Assembly: GCA_018401555.1 (NCBI GenBank)
Contig: JAGYKP010000077.1
Span: 59,028 to 123,027, forward strand
Length of the DNA stretch: 64,000 nucleotides
Source: Halomonas sp.
GTDB lineage: Bacteria > Pseudomonadota > Gammaproteobacteria > Pseudomonadales > Halomonadaceae
Direction: 5' to 3'
Positions 25,370 through 35,126 of this stretch are shown here, in pieces (the first letter of the stretch is position 1; each line of letters starts with the position of its first letter). The notes under the pieces are model-generated. The model was not told the DNA's origin, searched no databases, and saw only the letters and a program-made list of their open reading frames with translations. The translations under genes were made by a program, and so were the position numbers.

Positions 25370-26884
25370 ATGGCCACTTCCAGCCTTCTCCCCCAGGTCA
25401 TGGAGGACTCCTTGAGCTATCGAACCCTGCTCACGCAACACCGCGGCCTGATCGCCATCGCGATGCTGGCAATGTTCACCTCGAGCCTCGGCCAGAGCTT
25501 CTTCATCGGCCTCTTCCAGGCTCCCATCAGCGCCCACCTCGGGCTCTCGGCCGGTCAGTTCGGCACCGCCTACGCCGCGGTGACCTTGATGGCGGGCTTC
25601 GCGGTGCTGCGCCTGGGGCCCAGCATCGACTGGATCCCGCCCCGCCGCTTCGCGCTGATCGTCATCGCCGCGCTGCTCACCGGCATCCTGCTGCTGACCG
25701 CCGCGCCCTGGTGGTGGCTGGGGCTCGCCGGCCTTGGCCTGGTGCGCTTCTGCGGCCAGGGCATGATGACGCACCTGGGCAACACCCTGGCGGGACGCGA
25801 GTTCACCACCCTGCGTGGTCGTGCCCTGGGGCTCGCCGGCATCGGCATCATGCTGGGCGAGACGGCACTGCCGCCGCTGATGGCGGCCCTGCTGATGTGG
25901 CTGGGGTGGCGAGAGCTGTGGTGGCTGTTCGTGGCCTGCCTGGCGCTCGTTCTGGGTGCCGCTGCTGCTTCAGCGGCCCCTGGCCGACAGGCGCCGTGCA
26001 GAGCGGCCGGCGCAGTGGCCAGCGCCGTGAAGGGACCGCGCCCCTTCCGCGAGGCACGCTTCTGGAAACTGCTGCCGCTGCTGATGGTGCTGCCGGTGAC
26101 CATGACGGGGCTATTCATCTACCAGGCGGCGATGACCGAGGACCTGGGTTCGAGCCTCGGCGCCTACGCCCTGGCGCTGACCGGAATGGGCCTGGCCAAG
26201 CTGCCCGGCGCGCTGTTCGGCGGGCGCTGGGTGGACAGCCTGGGCCCCATCCGCCTGGCGCGCCTCTACCTGCTCCCCTATGCGCTGGCGCTGGGAATCG
26301 CCCTGCTGGCAGGAGGCGATCTCGGCGTCTGGGCACTGATGGTGGGCGGTGGGCTCGCCATGGGCGCCCAGGAGCCCATCGCCACCAGCCTGCTGGTGCG
26401 CAGCTGGGGCGCCGAGCATCTGGGCACGGTGCGCGCCACCCTGAGCGCGGCCATGGTGTTCTCCACCGGCCTGGCACCGGCGGTGCTGGGAGCGGCACTG
26501 GATCTGGGCGCCTCTTTCCAGGTCATTCTCGCCGGCATGCTGCTCTTCCTCTGCGCCGGCTGGTGGCTGGCTCAGGGGGTACTCGTGGAACTCCAAGGGC
26601 CAGGAGTGACAGACAACGACGCGCCCGGGCCATGGCGGCAGCGGGGCGTCGTGTCGAATCGCAGGGTCGCGCTCAGCGCAGCAGCAGCACCGGTCCCTTG
26701 GCCTTGCGCAGCATGGCGGTGGTGGTACTGCCCACCAGCAGGTGGCGAATGCGCGAGTGGCCGTAGGCCCCCATCACCAGCAGGTCGATCTGCTGCTCCT
26801 CCTGGTAGGCGCGCAGGGTGGCCTCGACCTCGCCGGCGCGGATGGCGCCCTCGGCCTCATGACCGGCGTCACGCAGCGTCTTGA
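25370..26884 (+). CDS. MFS transporter, probable frameshifted C-terminus
   Basis: Twelve hydrophobic segments from TLLTQHRGLIAIAMLAMFTSS to LLFLCAGWWLAQGVL make a typical ~400-residue major facilitator. Residues from about PGVTDNDAPGPW on (after ~26600) are Arg/Pro/Ala-rich and overlap the convergent Usp gene by ~210 bp, so the true stop was probably lost by an indel near 26590. A short odd stretch around 25960-26010 suggests another compensated indel. Possible starts are 25370, ATG 25400, or TTG 25412, the last with GGAGG five bases ahead. Confidence 0.7.
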   Translation: MATSSLLPQVMEDSLSYRTLLTQHRGLIAIAMLAMFTSSLGQSFFIGLFQAPISAHLGLSAGQFGTAYAAVTLMAGFAVLRLGPSIDWIPPRRFALIVIAALLTGILLLTAAPWWWLGLAGLGLVRFCGQGMMTHLGNTLAGREFTTLRGRALGLAGIGIMLGETALPPLMAALLMWLGWRELWWLFVACLALVLGAAAASAAPGRQAPCRAAGAVASAVKGPRPFREARFWKLLPLLMVLPVTMTGLFIYQAAMTEDLGSSLGAYALALTGMGLAKLPGALFGGRWVDSLGPIRLARLYLLPYALALGIALLAGGDLGVWALMVGGGLAMGAQEPIATSLLVRSWGAEHLGTVRATLSAAMVFSTGLAPAVLGAALDLGASFQVILAGMLLFLCAGWWLAQGVLVELQGPGVTDNDAPGPWRQRGVVSNRRVALSAAAAPVPWPCAAWRWWYCPPAGGECASGRRPPSPAGRSAAPPGRRAGWPRPRRRGWRPRPHDRRHAAS

Positions 26885-27527
26885 GTGCCCAGTCGAGCTG
26901 GGAGCGATTGTCACCGGTCTCGGCACCGACGATCACCACATGCACCGGTACGCCCTCGAACAGCGGGCTCTTCGCCAGCATCTCCACCCCCTTGCGGGTG
27001 GTCTTGCTGCCGTCGAAGGCCAGCATCACCTTCTCGGGCGCCTTGAAGGCGTGGGGCACCATCAGGATCGGACGATGCAGGCTGCGCACCACCCGCTCCA
27101 GGTTGGAGCCCAAGTGGCCACTGTCCTGGTGGGCGGTCTCGCCGCGCTTGCCCACCACCAGCAGGCGAATCTCCTCCTGCAGTTCCTCGAGGGTCTCGAC
27201 CAGGGTGCCGTTGCGCTGGCGGCCGGCGGGCTCGCCTGCCCCTTTCTCGACCGCGCGCTCCCGGGCCGCCTTGAGCATCAGCCGGCCCTGCTCCTGGGCC
27301 ACCTTGGCGCGTCTCTCCTCCAGCTGGGAGAGCTCCTCGAGCAGGTGCTCCCGGGAGCCCAGGCCGATGTTGCCCGAGAGGTCGGTCTCGGCGGTCTGGG
27401 GGTGGTTGTCGTTCACGTGCAGGAAGGTCAGCGGGGCACCCAGCGCCAGGCTGGCCCAGGCGGCGTAGTCGCACACTCCTTCCGAGAACTTCGAGCCGTC
27501 GATGGCGGCCATTACCTGTTCGGTCAT
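26673..27527 (-). CDS. Universal stress protein, two Usp domains
   Basis: Intact 284-residue soluble protein made of two Usp repeats. The first begins EQVMAAIDGSKFSEGVCDYA and the second KVMLAFDGSKTTRKGVEML. The second ends with the ATP-binding loop MGAYGHSRIRHLLVGSTT (G-x2-G-x9-G-S/T). The first repeat has VVGKRGE and LGSNLERVVR in the equivalent place, a more degenerate version. Such tandem Usps act in stress survival; the exact role is unknown. It may be co-transcribed after the DksA/TraR-like gene, with a ~107-bp gap. Confidence 0.88.
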   Translation of the reverse strand: MTEQVMAAIDGSKFSEGVCDYAAWASLALGAPLTFLHVNDNHPQTAETDLSGNIGLGSREHLLEELSQLEERRAKVAQEQGRLMLKAARERAVEKGAGEPAGRQRNGTLVETLEELQEEIRLLVVGKRGETAHQDSGHLGSNLERVVRSLHRPILMVPHAFKAPEKVMLAFDGSKTTRKGVEMLAKSPLFEGVPVHVVIVGAETGDNRSQLDWALKTLRDAGHEAEGAIRAGEVEATLRAYQEEQQIDLLVMGAYGHSRIRHLLVGSTTTAMLRKAKGPVLLLR

Positions 27528-27633
27528 TGTCTACATCCTGGCTGACGTATGTCGTTGTCTATCACTGCGGTTCTCAGCGTATCTATCCCAGTGGAAGGCC
27601 GTTGCCCAGGCGCTGGATCACTCTCGCCGCACC

Positions 27634-27975
27634 TTATTCGGCACAGTCGATGCACTTGAGCACGGTCGGATCCCATTCCAGCCGTCTGGCGGCGATCCAC
27701 TCGCCACACTCGATGCACTCACCAAATTCCCCCCGCGCCAGCCGCGCCAGGGCAGAATCGATGCGCCGTATCGTCAGCTGTCGGCGCTCTTCCTCGGCCT
27801 GGGCCATGGCCTGCCCTTGCAGGGCATCCATGCGCGAGAGGCGCCCCACGGACTGCTGGTCCAGCACCACCGTGGCGCGACTCTCCTGGCTTTCGCTGCT
27901 CTGCTCGAGCAACGCCTTCCTGGCCTCCTCCAGCTGACGCCGGATGCCGTCGGTGTCGATCTCCGGATGGTTCAT
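27634..27975 (-). CDS. TraR/DksA-family zinc-finger protein
   Basis: A 113-residue protein with an N-terminal helical part (IRRQLEEARKALLEQ) and a C-terminal C4 zinc finger CIECGEWIAARRLE-x5-LKCIDC. The line IDSALARLARGEFGECIECG is the DksA/TraR signature. It is shorter than DksA (about 150 residues) and lacks the DxxDxA coiled-coil-tip motif, so it may be a DksA-like RNA-polymerase-binding regulator or a stress zinc protein. The ATG at 27975 has GGAGG six bases ahead and is preferred over upstream ATGs. Confidence 0.85.
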   Translation of the reverse strand: MNHPEIDTDGIRRQLEEARKALLEQSSESQESRATVVLDQQSVGRLSRMDALQGQAMAQAEEERRQLTIRRIDSALARLARGEFGECIECGEWIAARRLEWDPTVLKCIDCAE

Positions 27976-28046
27976 CACGCCTCCTTCGTTAGCCATGGCG
28001 GTGGCCACAGCATGGAGGAATGCGGCGCGCCTAACCAGAGGGGGAC

Positions 28047-29538
28047 TCAGTGCCCGCCCATCAGCTTCTCGACGGCCGCGGGGTCGTCATGCACCGCATA
28101 GCGGTCAACGATGGTGGCGCTCGCCTCGTTGAGACCGATCAGCTCCACCTCGGTGCCCTCGCGACGGAACTTGATCACGATGCGATCCAGCGCCTGGACA
28201 GCGGTAATATCCCAGAAGTGGGCGCGTGACAGGTCGATGGTGACCTTCTCCACCGTCTCCTTGAAGTCGAAGGCATTGCCGAAACGCTCGGAGGAGGCGA
28301 AGAACACCTGGCCCACCACCTTGTAGACCCGCGTGCTGCCCTCGTCGGCCTCCTCGCTGCCGATATAGAGGATGTTGCCCACCTTGTTGGCAAAGAACAT
28401 GGCGGCGAGCAGCACGCCGACGAAGACGCCGATCGCCAGGTTGTGGGTGCCCACGGTCACCACCACGGTGGCCAACATGACGAAGTTGGTGCTCATCGGG
28501 TGCTTCTTCAGATCACGAATCGACTCCCAGCTGAAGGTACCGATGGAGACCATGATCATCACCGCCACCAGCGCGGCCATGGGAATCTGGGAGACCCAGT
28601 CGGCCAGGAAAACCACCATCAGCAGCAGCGCCACGCCGGCGATCAGGGTCGACATGCGACGGCGACCGCCGGACTTGATGTTGATCACCGACTGACCAAT
28701 CATCGCGCAGCCCGCCATGCCGCCGATCAGCCCGGCACCGATGTTGGCGATGCCCTGGCCCTTGCACTCGCGGTTCTTGTTGCTTTTGGTGTCGGTCAGG
28801 TCGTCGATGATGGTGGCGGTCATCATCGATTCCAGCAGGCCCACCACGGCCAGCATCACCGAGTAGGGCAGGATGATCATCAGCGTCTCGAGGTTGAGCG
28901 GCACCTCGGGCCACAGGAACACCGGCAGGCTGTCGGGCAGCTCGCCCATGTCGCCGACGCTTCTGATCTCCATGCCGGTCAGCAGGTAGACGGCGGTGAG
29001 CACCACGATGCATACCAGCGGCGAGGGGATGGTCTTGCCGATCACCGGCACATGGGGGAAGCCATAGATGATCACCAGGCCTGCAGCGGTCATGGCATAG
29101 ACATGCCAGGTCACCCCGGTCAGTTCCGGCAGCTGGAGCCATGAAGATCAGGATCGCCAGGGCGTTGACGAAGCCGGTGACTACCGAACGGGACACGAAG
29201 CGCATCAGATCGGCCAGCTTCAGGTACCCCGCGACGATCTGCAGCACGCCGGTAAGCAGGGTGGCGGCCAGCAGGTACTCGAGGCCGTGCTCCTTGACCA
29301 GGGTGATCATCAGCAGCGCCATGGCGCCGGTGGCCGCGGAGATCATGCCCGAGCGCCCGCCGGTGAAGGCGATGATCACGCAGATGGCGAAGGAGGCGTA
29401 GAGGCCCACCTTAGGATCGACACCGGCGATGATGGAGAAGGCGATGGCCTCGGGGATCAGCGCCAGGGCGACGACGATACCCGCCAGGGTGTCGCCCTTG
29501 AGGTTGGAGAACCAACTCAGTTTCATCTTTTCGTACAT
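28047..29538 (-). CDS. SulP-family anion transporter with STAS domain, one frameshift
   Basis: Two frames join into a ~497-residue protein. The first has [21 protein letters not shown] (SulP helix 1), [20 protein letters not shown] and [11 protein letters not shown]. After a shift near 29135 the second carries [20 protein letters not shown] and [18 protein letters not shown]. The C-terminal STAS domain ends with [23 protein letters not shown]. SulP proteins carry sulfate, bicarbonate or dicarboxylates; the group is not resolved here. Either ATG 29538 or 29526 could start it. Confidence 0.87.
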
Positions 29539-29539
29539 G

Positions 29540-29856
29540 CTGCGGTCCAGTCAGGGGAATGGATGGGCCGTGAGGCGTCGAAATCCTGTCGTCCACATGC
29601 CCTCGCCGGCACCCGTCAGGAGGAGCTGTCGCCGCAGAAGGACGGCGGAGAGGCGTGAATCACGAACAGGGAGGCGCACTGGGGCGCACGGGACATCATG
29701 ATGATGTCGAGCGATGACGCACCGAAGACGGCGGCATCGCCGGGAGATAGGAGGGGGTGCGCTAGGGCGGCGTGGCCAGCCCTGCCAGGGGAGTCATCAT
29801 GTGCTCGGGCTTCATCAGACGAAGATCCAGGGTGGGTGCGACAGGAGCGCGGCATT
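29540..29856. other. Intergenic region, no feature recognised
   Basis: About 315 bp between the SulP gene start and the end of an EamA gene, both on the minus strand. An 88-codon minus-strand frame (29616-29882) has Ser/Ala/Arg-rich composition with no recognisable motif. The SulP promoter should lie here. I see no RNA gene or clear terminator. Confidence 0.5.
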
Positions 29857-30777
29857 CTAGCAGAGCTCGTGCTGCGCTGCACCCGGCGCCCGCCGATGCC
29901 TCTCGATCCGACGATCCACCAGCCCCTTGGCCAGCAGACTGCCCAGCACCAGGGCTCCGCCCAGGAATGCCGCGGGGGCTGGCCGCTCGCCGAGCAGCCA
30001 CCACACCCAGAGGGTGCCCGCCACGACTTCCAGCAGCATCAGCAGCCCCACCTCGGCGGCGGGCAGGTAGAGCGGGCCGCGCTGGATCAGGGTGAACCCC
30101 AGCGGCAGCAGCACCAGGCAGAGCACCACCAGCCACAGCAGTGAAGGGCCGGAAGGCAGCTCAATACCGGGGCCAAGCAGGCCATAGAGCCCCGCGGCGG
30201 CCGCCACGATCAGCCCGGCCAGGGTGAGCATGGGGCTCATGTCGACCCCCGGCCGGGTGCGCGCCAGGGTGAAGTTGGCGGCCAGGGCCGTGGCCGCCAG
30301 CAGGGCGAAGCCGTTGCCGAGCCAGGAACCCGAGCCGGCATCATCCAGGGCGATCAGCGCGATACCCAGCAGGCAGCCGAAGATGGCCAGCCAGGTGCGC
30401 CGCGGCAGCCTCTCGTGCAGGAAGACCCGGGAGAGCAGCGCGGCGATCAGCGGCGCCCCGGCCAGGATCATCAGCACATTGCCGCCACGGGTGTACTGGT
30501 TGCCAAGCACGAAGCCGAAGGTGGAGAAACTGAAGAGCACGGCCACGCCGATGCCGGTCCAGCCACAGCGGCGGTAGGCCCACGGCGCCGCTCGCCCATG
30601 GCGGGCGACCACGATGGCGATGAAACCGAGTGCGGTGAGCAGGCCGCGCCAGATCAGGATCTCGGCATCGGGCAGCCCGATCACCTTGATCAGCAGGGCG
30701 TCGGGGGAAATGATCAGGGCGCCGCCGCCGGTCATCAGCAGACCCTGCTGGCGGTGAGAGAGGGGAGCGGGGCTCAA
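29857..30777 (-). CDS. EamA/DMT-family transporter, 306 aa
   Basis: Intact 306-residue protein with ten hydrophobic helices in two EamA repeats, including EILIWRGLLTALGFIAI and YTRGGNVLMILAGAPLIAALLS in the first. In the second, LYLPAAEVGLLMLLEVVAGTLWVWWLLGE is the usual signature, ending in a basic tail. Family members export amino acids or other metabolites; no specific substrate can be named. It lies downstream of the slipin/NfeD pair with a ~65-bp gap. Confidence 0.86.
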   Translation of the reverse strand: MSPAPLSHRQQGLLMTGGGALIISPDALLIKVIGLPDAEILIWRGLLTALGFIAIVVARHGRAAPWAYRRCGWTGIGVAVLFSFSTFGFVLGNQYTRGGNVLMILAGAPLIAALLSRVFLHERLPRRTWLAIFGCLLGIALIALDDAGSGSWLGNGFALLAATALAANFTLARTRPGVDMSPMLTLAGLIVAAAAGLYGLLGPGIELPSGPSLLWLVVLCLVLLPLGFTLIQRGPLYLPAAEVGLLMLLEVVAGTLWVWWLLGERPAPAAFLGGALVLGSLLAKGLVDRRIERHRRAPGAAQHELC

Positions 30778-30842
30778 GGCAACCTCGATATCGCGATGGG
30801 CCCCTCAGCATGCCACGGCCAGCCGGCCGTGGCATCAGCGGG

Positions 30843-31646
30843 TCACGAGGCGCTGCCGTCCTCCGGCGCCTGGCCACCCGTGCGTGCCTGGGCCGCCGGA
30901 GAAGCCTTGAGGTGGCGGAAGGCCTCCATGATATCCATGGGCAGCGGGAAGAAGATGGTGGAGGCGTTCTTGTTGCTCATGTCGCTCATGGTCTGCAGGT
31001 AGCGCAGCTGCAGCGCCGCGGAGTTCTCGGCCATGACGTTGGCGGCCTCGACAAGCTTGCGGGAGGCCTGTAGCTCGCCCTCGGCGTGGATCACCTTGGC
31101 GCGCCGCTCACGCTCGGCCTCGGCCTGGCGGGCGATGGCGCGGATCATGCTCTCGTCCAGATCGACGTGCTTGATCTCGACATTGGCCACCTTGATGCCC
31201 CAGCTCTCGGCGGAGCTGTCGATGATCTCCTGGATATCGTCGTTGAGCTTGTCGCGCTCGGAGAGCATCTCGTCCAGATCATGCTTGCCGAGTACCGAGC
31301 GCAGGGTGGTCTGGGCCAGCTGGCTGGTCGCCTGGGTGAAGTTCTCGACCTGGATGATCGCCTTCTCGGGATCCACCACCCGGAAGTAGAGCACCGCGTT
31401 GACCTTCACGGTGACGTTGTCACGGGAGATCACATCCTGCTCGGGCACGTCCATGGTGACCACCCGCAGGTCCACCACCTCCATCTTCTGGATGCCGGGG
31501 ATGATGATGATCAGGCCCGGCCCCTTCACCGACTGGAAGCGCCCCAGGAAGAAGACCACGCCACGCTTGTACTCCGGCAGGATACGAATCGACGCTGCCA
31601 GCAGCATCACCACCAGCACAACGGGGACGAGATAGGAAATCAGCAT
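30843..31646 (-). CDS. Slipin (SPFH/Band 7, stomatin-like)
   Basis: Intact ~267-residue protein: one N-terminal membrane helix ([18 protein letters not shown]), then the Band 7 domain. The domain shows [45 protein letters not shown], and [20 protein letters not shown]. It ends with [21 protein letters not shown]. Slipins form oligomeric membrane scaffolds and are usually paired with NfeD proteases, as here. I chose the ATG at 31646, which has AAGGAG nine bases ahead; a GTG at 31655 overlaps that ribosome site. Confidence 0.92.
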   Translation of the reverse strand: MLISYLVPVVLVVMLLAASIRILPEYKRGVVFFLGRFQSVKGPGLIIIIPGIQKMEVVDLRVVTMDVPEQDVISRDNVTVKVNAVLYFRVVDPEKAIIQVENFTQATSQLAQTTLRSVLGKHDLDEMLSERDKLNDDIQEIIDSSAESWGIKVANVEIKHVDLDESMIRAIARQAEAERERRAKVIHAEGELQASRKLVEAANVMAENSAALQLRYLQTMSDMSNKNASTIFFPLPMDIMEAFRHLKASPAAQARTGGQAPEDGSAS

Positions 31647-31700
31647 GGTTGCCACTCCTTGAACGATCGGGCGACGGCGGATGCCGTCTCCCGGCTTGCT

Positions 31701-33179
31701 TTACCCGGATGACTCCAGCGGCGCCACCTCCAGGGTCAGGCCATCCACCGCGGTGACCCGCACCGCCTGGCCGCACGCGATGGCCACCCGGCTGCGTGCA
31801 TTCCAGCGCTCACCCATCAGGCGCACATGACCGCTGTCGGTGAAGTCCTCCAGGGCCACTGCCTCATGGCCGATCAGTTCTTCCTGGCCGGTGAGCGCGG
31901 GGCGCCGGCGCAGGCCCACGAAGCGCAGCATGATCCACAGCATCAGCGCCGAGGAGACAAGGGCCACGCCACCGATCAACGGCAGCGAGAGCCGCAGGTT
32001 TTCCGCATCCATCAGTATCACCGATCCGATCACGAAGGCGACAATGCCGCCGAATCCGAGGATGCCGAAGCTGGGCATCAGCGCCTCGCCCACGATCAGC
32101 GCCAGGCCCACCAGAATCAGCGCCAGACCCGCATAGTTGACCGACAGCACCTGAAAGGCGAACAGCGCCAGCAGCAGGCAGATGATGCCGATGGTACCCG
32201 GCACCAGGCTGCCCGGGTTGGAGAGTTCGAAGATCAGCCCGTAGAAACCGATGATCATCAGGAAGTAGGCGACGTTGGGGTCGGTGATCACCGAGAGCAG
32301 CTTGGTGCGCCAGTCGGGATCGAAGCGCTCGATGGTCAGGTCCGCGGTGGCCAGGGCTCGCTCCCCCTCCTCCATCACCACCGGGCGTCCGTCGATCTGT
32401 TTCAGCAAATCAGCCAGGTCGGTCGCCACCACATCGGTGACATTCTGCTCCAGGGCTTCGCCGGCGGTCAGATTGACCGCCTCACGCACCGCCGCCTCGG
32501 CCCAGTCGGCATTGCGGCCGTGGCGCTCGGCCAGGCTGCGGATATAGGCCACGGCATCCTCGAGCACCTTGCGCTCCATGGCGTGTCTCGCCGCGGCGGG
32601 GCTCGCGTGCTTCCTCGTCACCAGCCTCCCCGCCTTCGCTCGTCACCCTCTCGCCTTCGGCGTCTCCCTCCCTGGGGGCCCTCGTCGTCCTGCGCCTGCT
32701 CCCCGTCGTCGCCGTCATCGCCGAGGCCGGGCATTCCGCCGCCACCCAGCTGCACCGGGGTCGCCGAGCCCAGGTGGGTGGCCGGGGCCATGGCGGCGAC
32801 GTGGCTGGCGTAGAGCAGGTAAGTGCCGGCACTGGCCGCGCGGGCCCCTCGCCGGAGTGACATAGATGGCCACCGGCACCTCCGATGCCAGCATGGCACG
32901 GATCATGTCACGCATGGCGGCGTCGAGCCCGCCCGGGGTGTCCATCTCCACCACCACCAGTTCGGCTCCCTGCTCGGCGGCACGTCGCAGGCCGCGCTGG
33001 AAGTAGTCGCTGGTGGCCGGGCCGATGGCGCCCTCGACACTCATCACCAGCGCCATGCGCTCGTCGGTCTGGGCCTGCACTGCAACCTGTCCGATCAGCA
33101 GCAGGATACCCAGCGCCAGACAGGCGAGACTCGACAGCAACAGGCGCCGCCCGGCCAGGACGGCCTGGACTCGATTCAT
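31701..33179 (-). CDS. NfeD-family membrane serine protease, frameshifted
   Basis: The N-terminal frame has a signal/anchor ([19 protein letters not shown]) and the ClpP-class beginning [17 protein letters not shown] and [12 protein letters not shown] second frame (near 32850-32620) gives [21 protein letters not shown], with the catalytic Ser, and an unusual Asp/Gly/Glu-rich insertion. A third frame holds the rest: [20 protein letters not shown] (Lys of the Ser-Lys dyad region), membrane helices and a C-terminal OB-fold. Breaks fall near 32850 and 32600. Proteins of this STOPP/NfeD1b type cut slipin partners; the slipin gene follows by ~55 bp. Confidence 0.88.
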
Positions 33180-33293
33180 GATGAGCTTCCCTGTGCGACC
33201 CGTTTGATTCAGAGGATTCTGATATCAGCGTAGGCGGGAGAGGGCCCGACAGGCAAACCGTCCGAGCAAAAGACCGGCGCCCCGGTGACGAGG

Positions 33294-33454
33294 TCGCCGG
33301 CCGACGGCGGGGACGAGTCACAGATCGTGGGACTCCCCGGCGAAGCGGCGCTGCATCTCGACCATATACGAGTTCGCCGGCCAACGACGGAGAGCGGGTC
33401 ACAGATCATGGGACTCCCCGGCGAAGCGACGCTGCACTTCGACCATGTAAGCGG
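33294..33454. repeat. Tandem ~80-bp duplication of the cytochrome c 3' end
   Basis: Copy A (33294-33373) lies downstream of the cytochrome stop. Copy B (33374-33454) contains the stop and the last codons. Read on the minus strand, copy A encodes YMVEMQRRFAGESHDL and a stop; copy B encodes YMVEVQRRFAGESHDL and a stop. Most differences are single bases. Confidence 0.85.
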
Positions 33455-34055
33455 CCAGCGAGGTCAGTTCCTCGCTGCCCCAGGCCAGCGGCTCAGCCTC
33501 CATGGGCGCCACCATGCAGATCTGCACCATCTCGTCGGCATGCACCTGGTCCATGCCAAACCGTTCACGCGCCATGGCCACTGCGTGCGGGAAGGGCTGC
33601 TCGAAGGTCGCCTGGTAGCCGATATCGTTGCCGTCGCTGCCGTGGCAGCTCGCGCAGGCCAGGCCATTACCGCTCAGCGAGGAGTCGTAGTAGAGCGTCT
33701 CACCTCGCGCCAGCAGCTCGGCGGGGTTGGCACCGCTCTCGCTGTAGGCCGGCGCAAAGCCTTCTGGGCGACGCACGGCCTGGGCGCCGGCGCCCTCTGC
33801 CTCCCCTTCCGCTTCACCCCTTCCGCCTCTGCTTGCGCTTCGGCCTGGCCTTCTGCCTGGGCCTCGGTGCCAGCCTCGGCATGGGCACTGGTGAGGAACC
33901 AGCCCCCCTCGCGTGCTTCCGGGGTGGCCTCGGTCTCCCACCAGCGAGACGCCTCCCGCCGCCAGCGCGAGGATCGGGACGGTACCGGCCAGGCCGCGGC
34001 CCAGCCGGCTCAGCCGGCTCAGCAGGCGACGGCGTTTGTCGTTATCGTATGTCAT
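33399..34055 (-). CDS. Cytochrome c with Ala/Glu/Gln/Gly-repeat linker, two frameshifts
   Basis: The N-terminus MTYDNDKRRRLLSRLSRLG and hydrophobic AGTVPILALAAGG act as leader/export signal. A spacer ending FLTSAHAEAGTEAQAEGQ and an AEAQAEAEG repeat follow, visible by changing frame near 33960 and back near 33815. The class I heme domain carries LACASCHGSDGND (CxxCH) and a probable Met ligand in VQICMVAP. Heme attachment implies periplasmic maturation. The leader and repeat resemble those of the peptide at 36248. It is divergent from the ECF sigma gene, and its 3' end is duplicated downstream. Confidence 0.8.
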   Translation of the reverse strand: MTYDNDKRRRLLSRLSRLGRGLAGTVPILALAAGGVSLVGDRGHPGSTRGGLVPHQCPCRGWHRGPGRRPGRSASRGGRGEAEGEAEGAGAQAVRRPEGFAPAYSESGANPAELLARGETLYYDSSLSGNGLACASCHGSDGNDIGYQATFEQPFPHAVAMARERFGMDQVHADEMVQICMVAPMEAEPLAWGSEELTSLAAYMVEVQRRFAGESHDL

Positions 34056-34289
34056 GGTGGTTCCTCCATGGCTCGCCATAAGGGCAAGGGGGGTTGCTAT
34101 GCTGTCGATGATGCTTCGCGTCATCGCCACCGCCACGCTCGGGCGGTTACATTGTGTAGGCCCTGCCCGGCTACTCCTTACACCCGCTATGCCACACCGC
34201 TGCTGCAAGGCGACCGAGGCCTTCGCCGACCAAGTGACCATGACGGGGCTCTCTTTCAACGCGGTCTTTCCCCACACCCCGGAGTGACT

Positions 34290-34906
34290 ATGCAGGACGG
34301 CCAGCTTCCCGAAGCCACAGCGTTCACGGACATCACGGCCGCCCATGCCGAACGGCTGGCGGCGCTGCGCCCTCGCCTGCTCTCCCCTTCGCCCGCCTGC
34401 ACCTCAGGGACAACGCCCTGGCCGAAGATGCGGTACAGGAAGCCCTGATGGCGGCGATCGAGAAGGAGGCCAGCTTCGCCGGCCGCTCCGGCTATGAGAC
34501 CTGGGTCTTCGGCATCCTCAAGTACAAGATCCTCGATCTGATGCGCTTGCAGAGAAAGCAGGGGCGCTTCACGCCCCTCGAGGAGGAGGGCGAGGACGAT
34601 GCCATCGATCGCCAGTTCCAGGCGAACGGCCGCTGGCGCGAGGAGGCTCGACCCGCCAGCTGGGGTGAGCCGGATCGTGCCTTCGAGACGGAACATTTCT
34701 GGCGGGTCTTCGATGCCTGCATGCTCGCCCTGCCGGACGGCGCCGCCAGGGTCTTCTCGCTGCGCGAGCTGATGGGGCTGTCCACCGCCGATATCTGCCG
34801 GGAGGTAGGCATCCGGGAAAGCAACTGCTGGGTGATCCTGCACCGCGCCCGACTTCGCCTTCGCGCCTGCCTGGAACAGGGCTGGCTTGGGGAGGAAACA
34901 CCATGA
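34290..34906 (+). CDS. ECF-type RNA polymerase sigma factor, one frameshift
   Basis: A start with GGAG ahead (34290) gives MQDGQLPEATAFTDITAAHA. The frame changes near 34383, after which RLHLRDNALAEDAVQEALM (sigma region 2.1-2.2) and YETWVFGILKYKILDLMR (region 2.3-2.4) follow. Region 4 includes ALPDGAARVFSLRELMGL and DICREVGIRESNCWVILHRA. Joined length is ~205 residues with only regions 2 and 4, i.e. an ECF sigma. It overlaps a zinc-finger gene by ATGA, the classic sigma/anti-sigma coupling. Its targets are unknown, but the flanking cytochrome and peptide operon are likely candidates. Confidence 0.85.
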
Positions 34907-35100
34907 TGATGTGCAAGGAGGCGACCCGCCTGATGTCATTCAGGCAGGATCGCCGGCTGACATTCCGGGAAAAGGTATCGCTGCGCCTTCATCTGTCGAT
35001 GTGTGGCGCCTGCCGGGAGTGCGACAGGCAGTTCACTCTCCTTCATGAAGCGGGAAAGCGATATCCCGCAGCACATGACCACCCTCCGGAAGGGCACTGA
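34903..35100 (+). CDS. Zinc-finger (zf-HC2-like) anti-sigma factor, short
   Basis: A 65-residue soluble protein, MMMCKEATRLMSFRQDRRLT, then SLRLHLSMCGACRECDRQF. The Cys-x(~27)-His-x3-Cys-x2-Cys spacing (H of LHLSMCGAC) is that of ZAS/zf-HC2 anti-sigma domains. It lacks a membrane helix and any C-terminal sensor, so it probably acts in the cytoplasm, perhaps as a redox-sensitive zinc anti-sigma. Its start overlaps the sigma stop by four bases. It converges on the DUF302 gene. Confidence 0.82.
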   Translation: MMMCKEATRLMSFRQDRRLTFREKVSLRLHLSMCGACRECDRQFTLLHEAGKRYPAAHDHPPEGH

Positions 35101-35126
35101 GCGCCCGTCCACAGTGTGAATATCCG

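Noticed and set aside
29616..29882. 88-codon minus-strand frame between the SulP and EamA genes
   Set aside because: Biased Ser/Ala/Arg composition, overlaps the EamA 3' end, no ribosome site seen.
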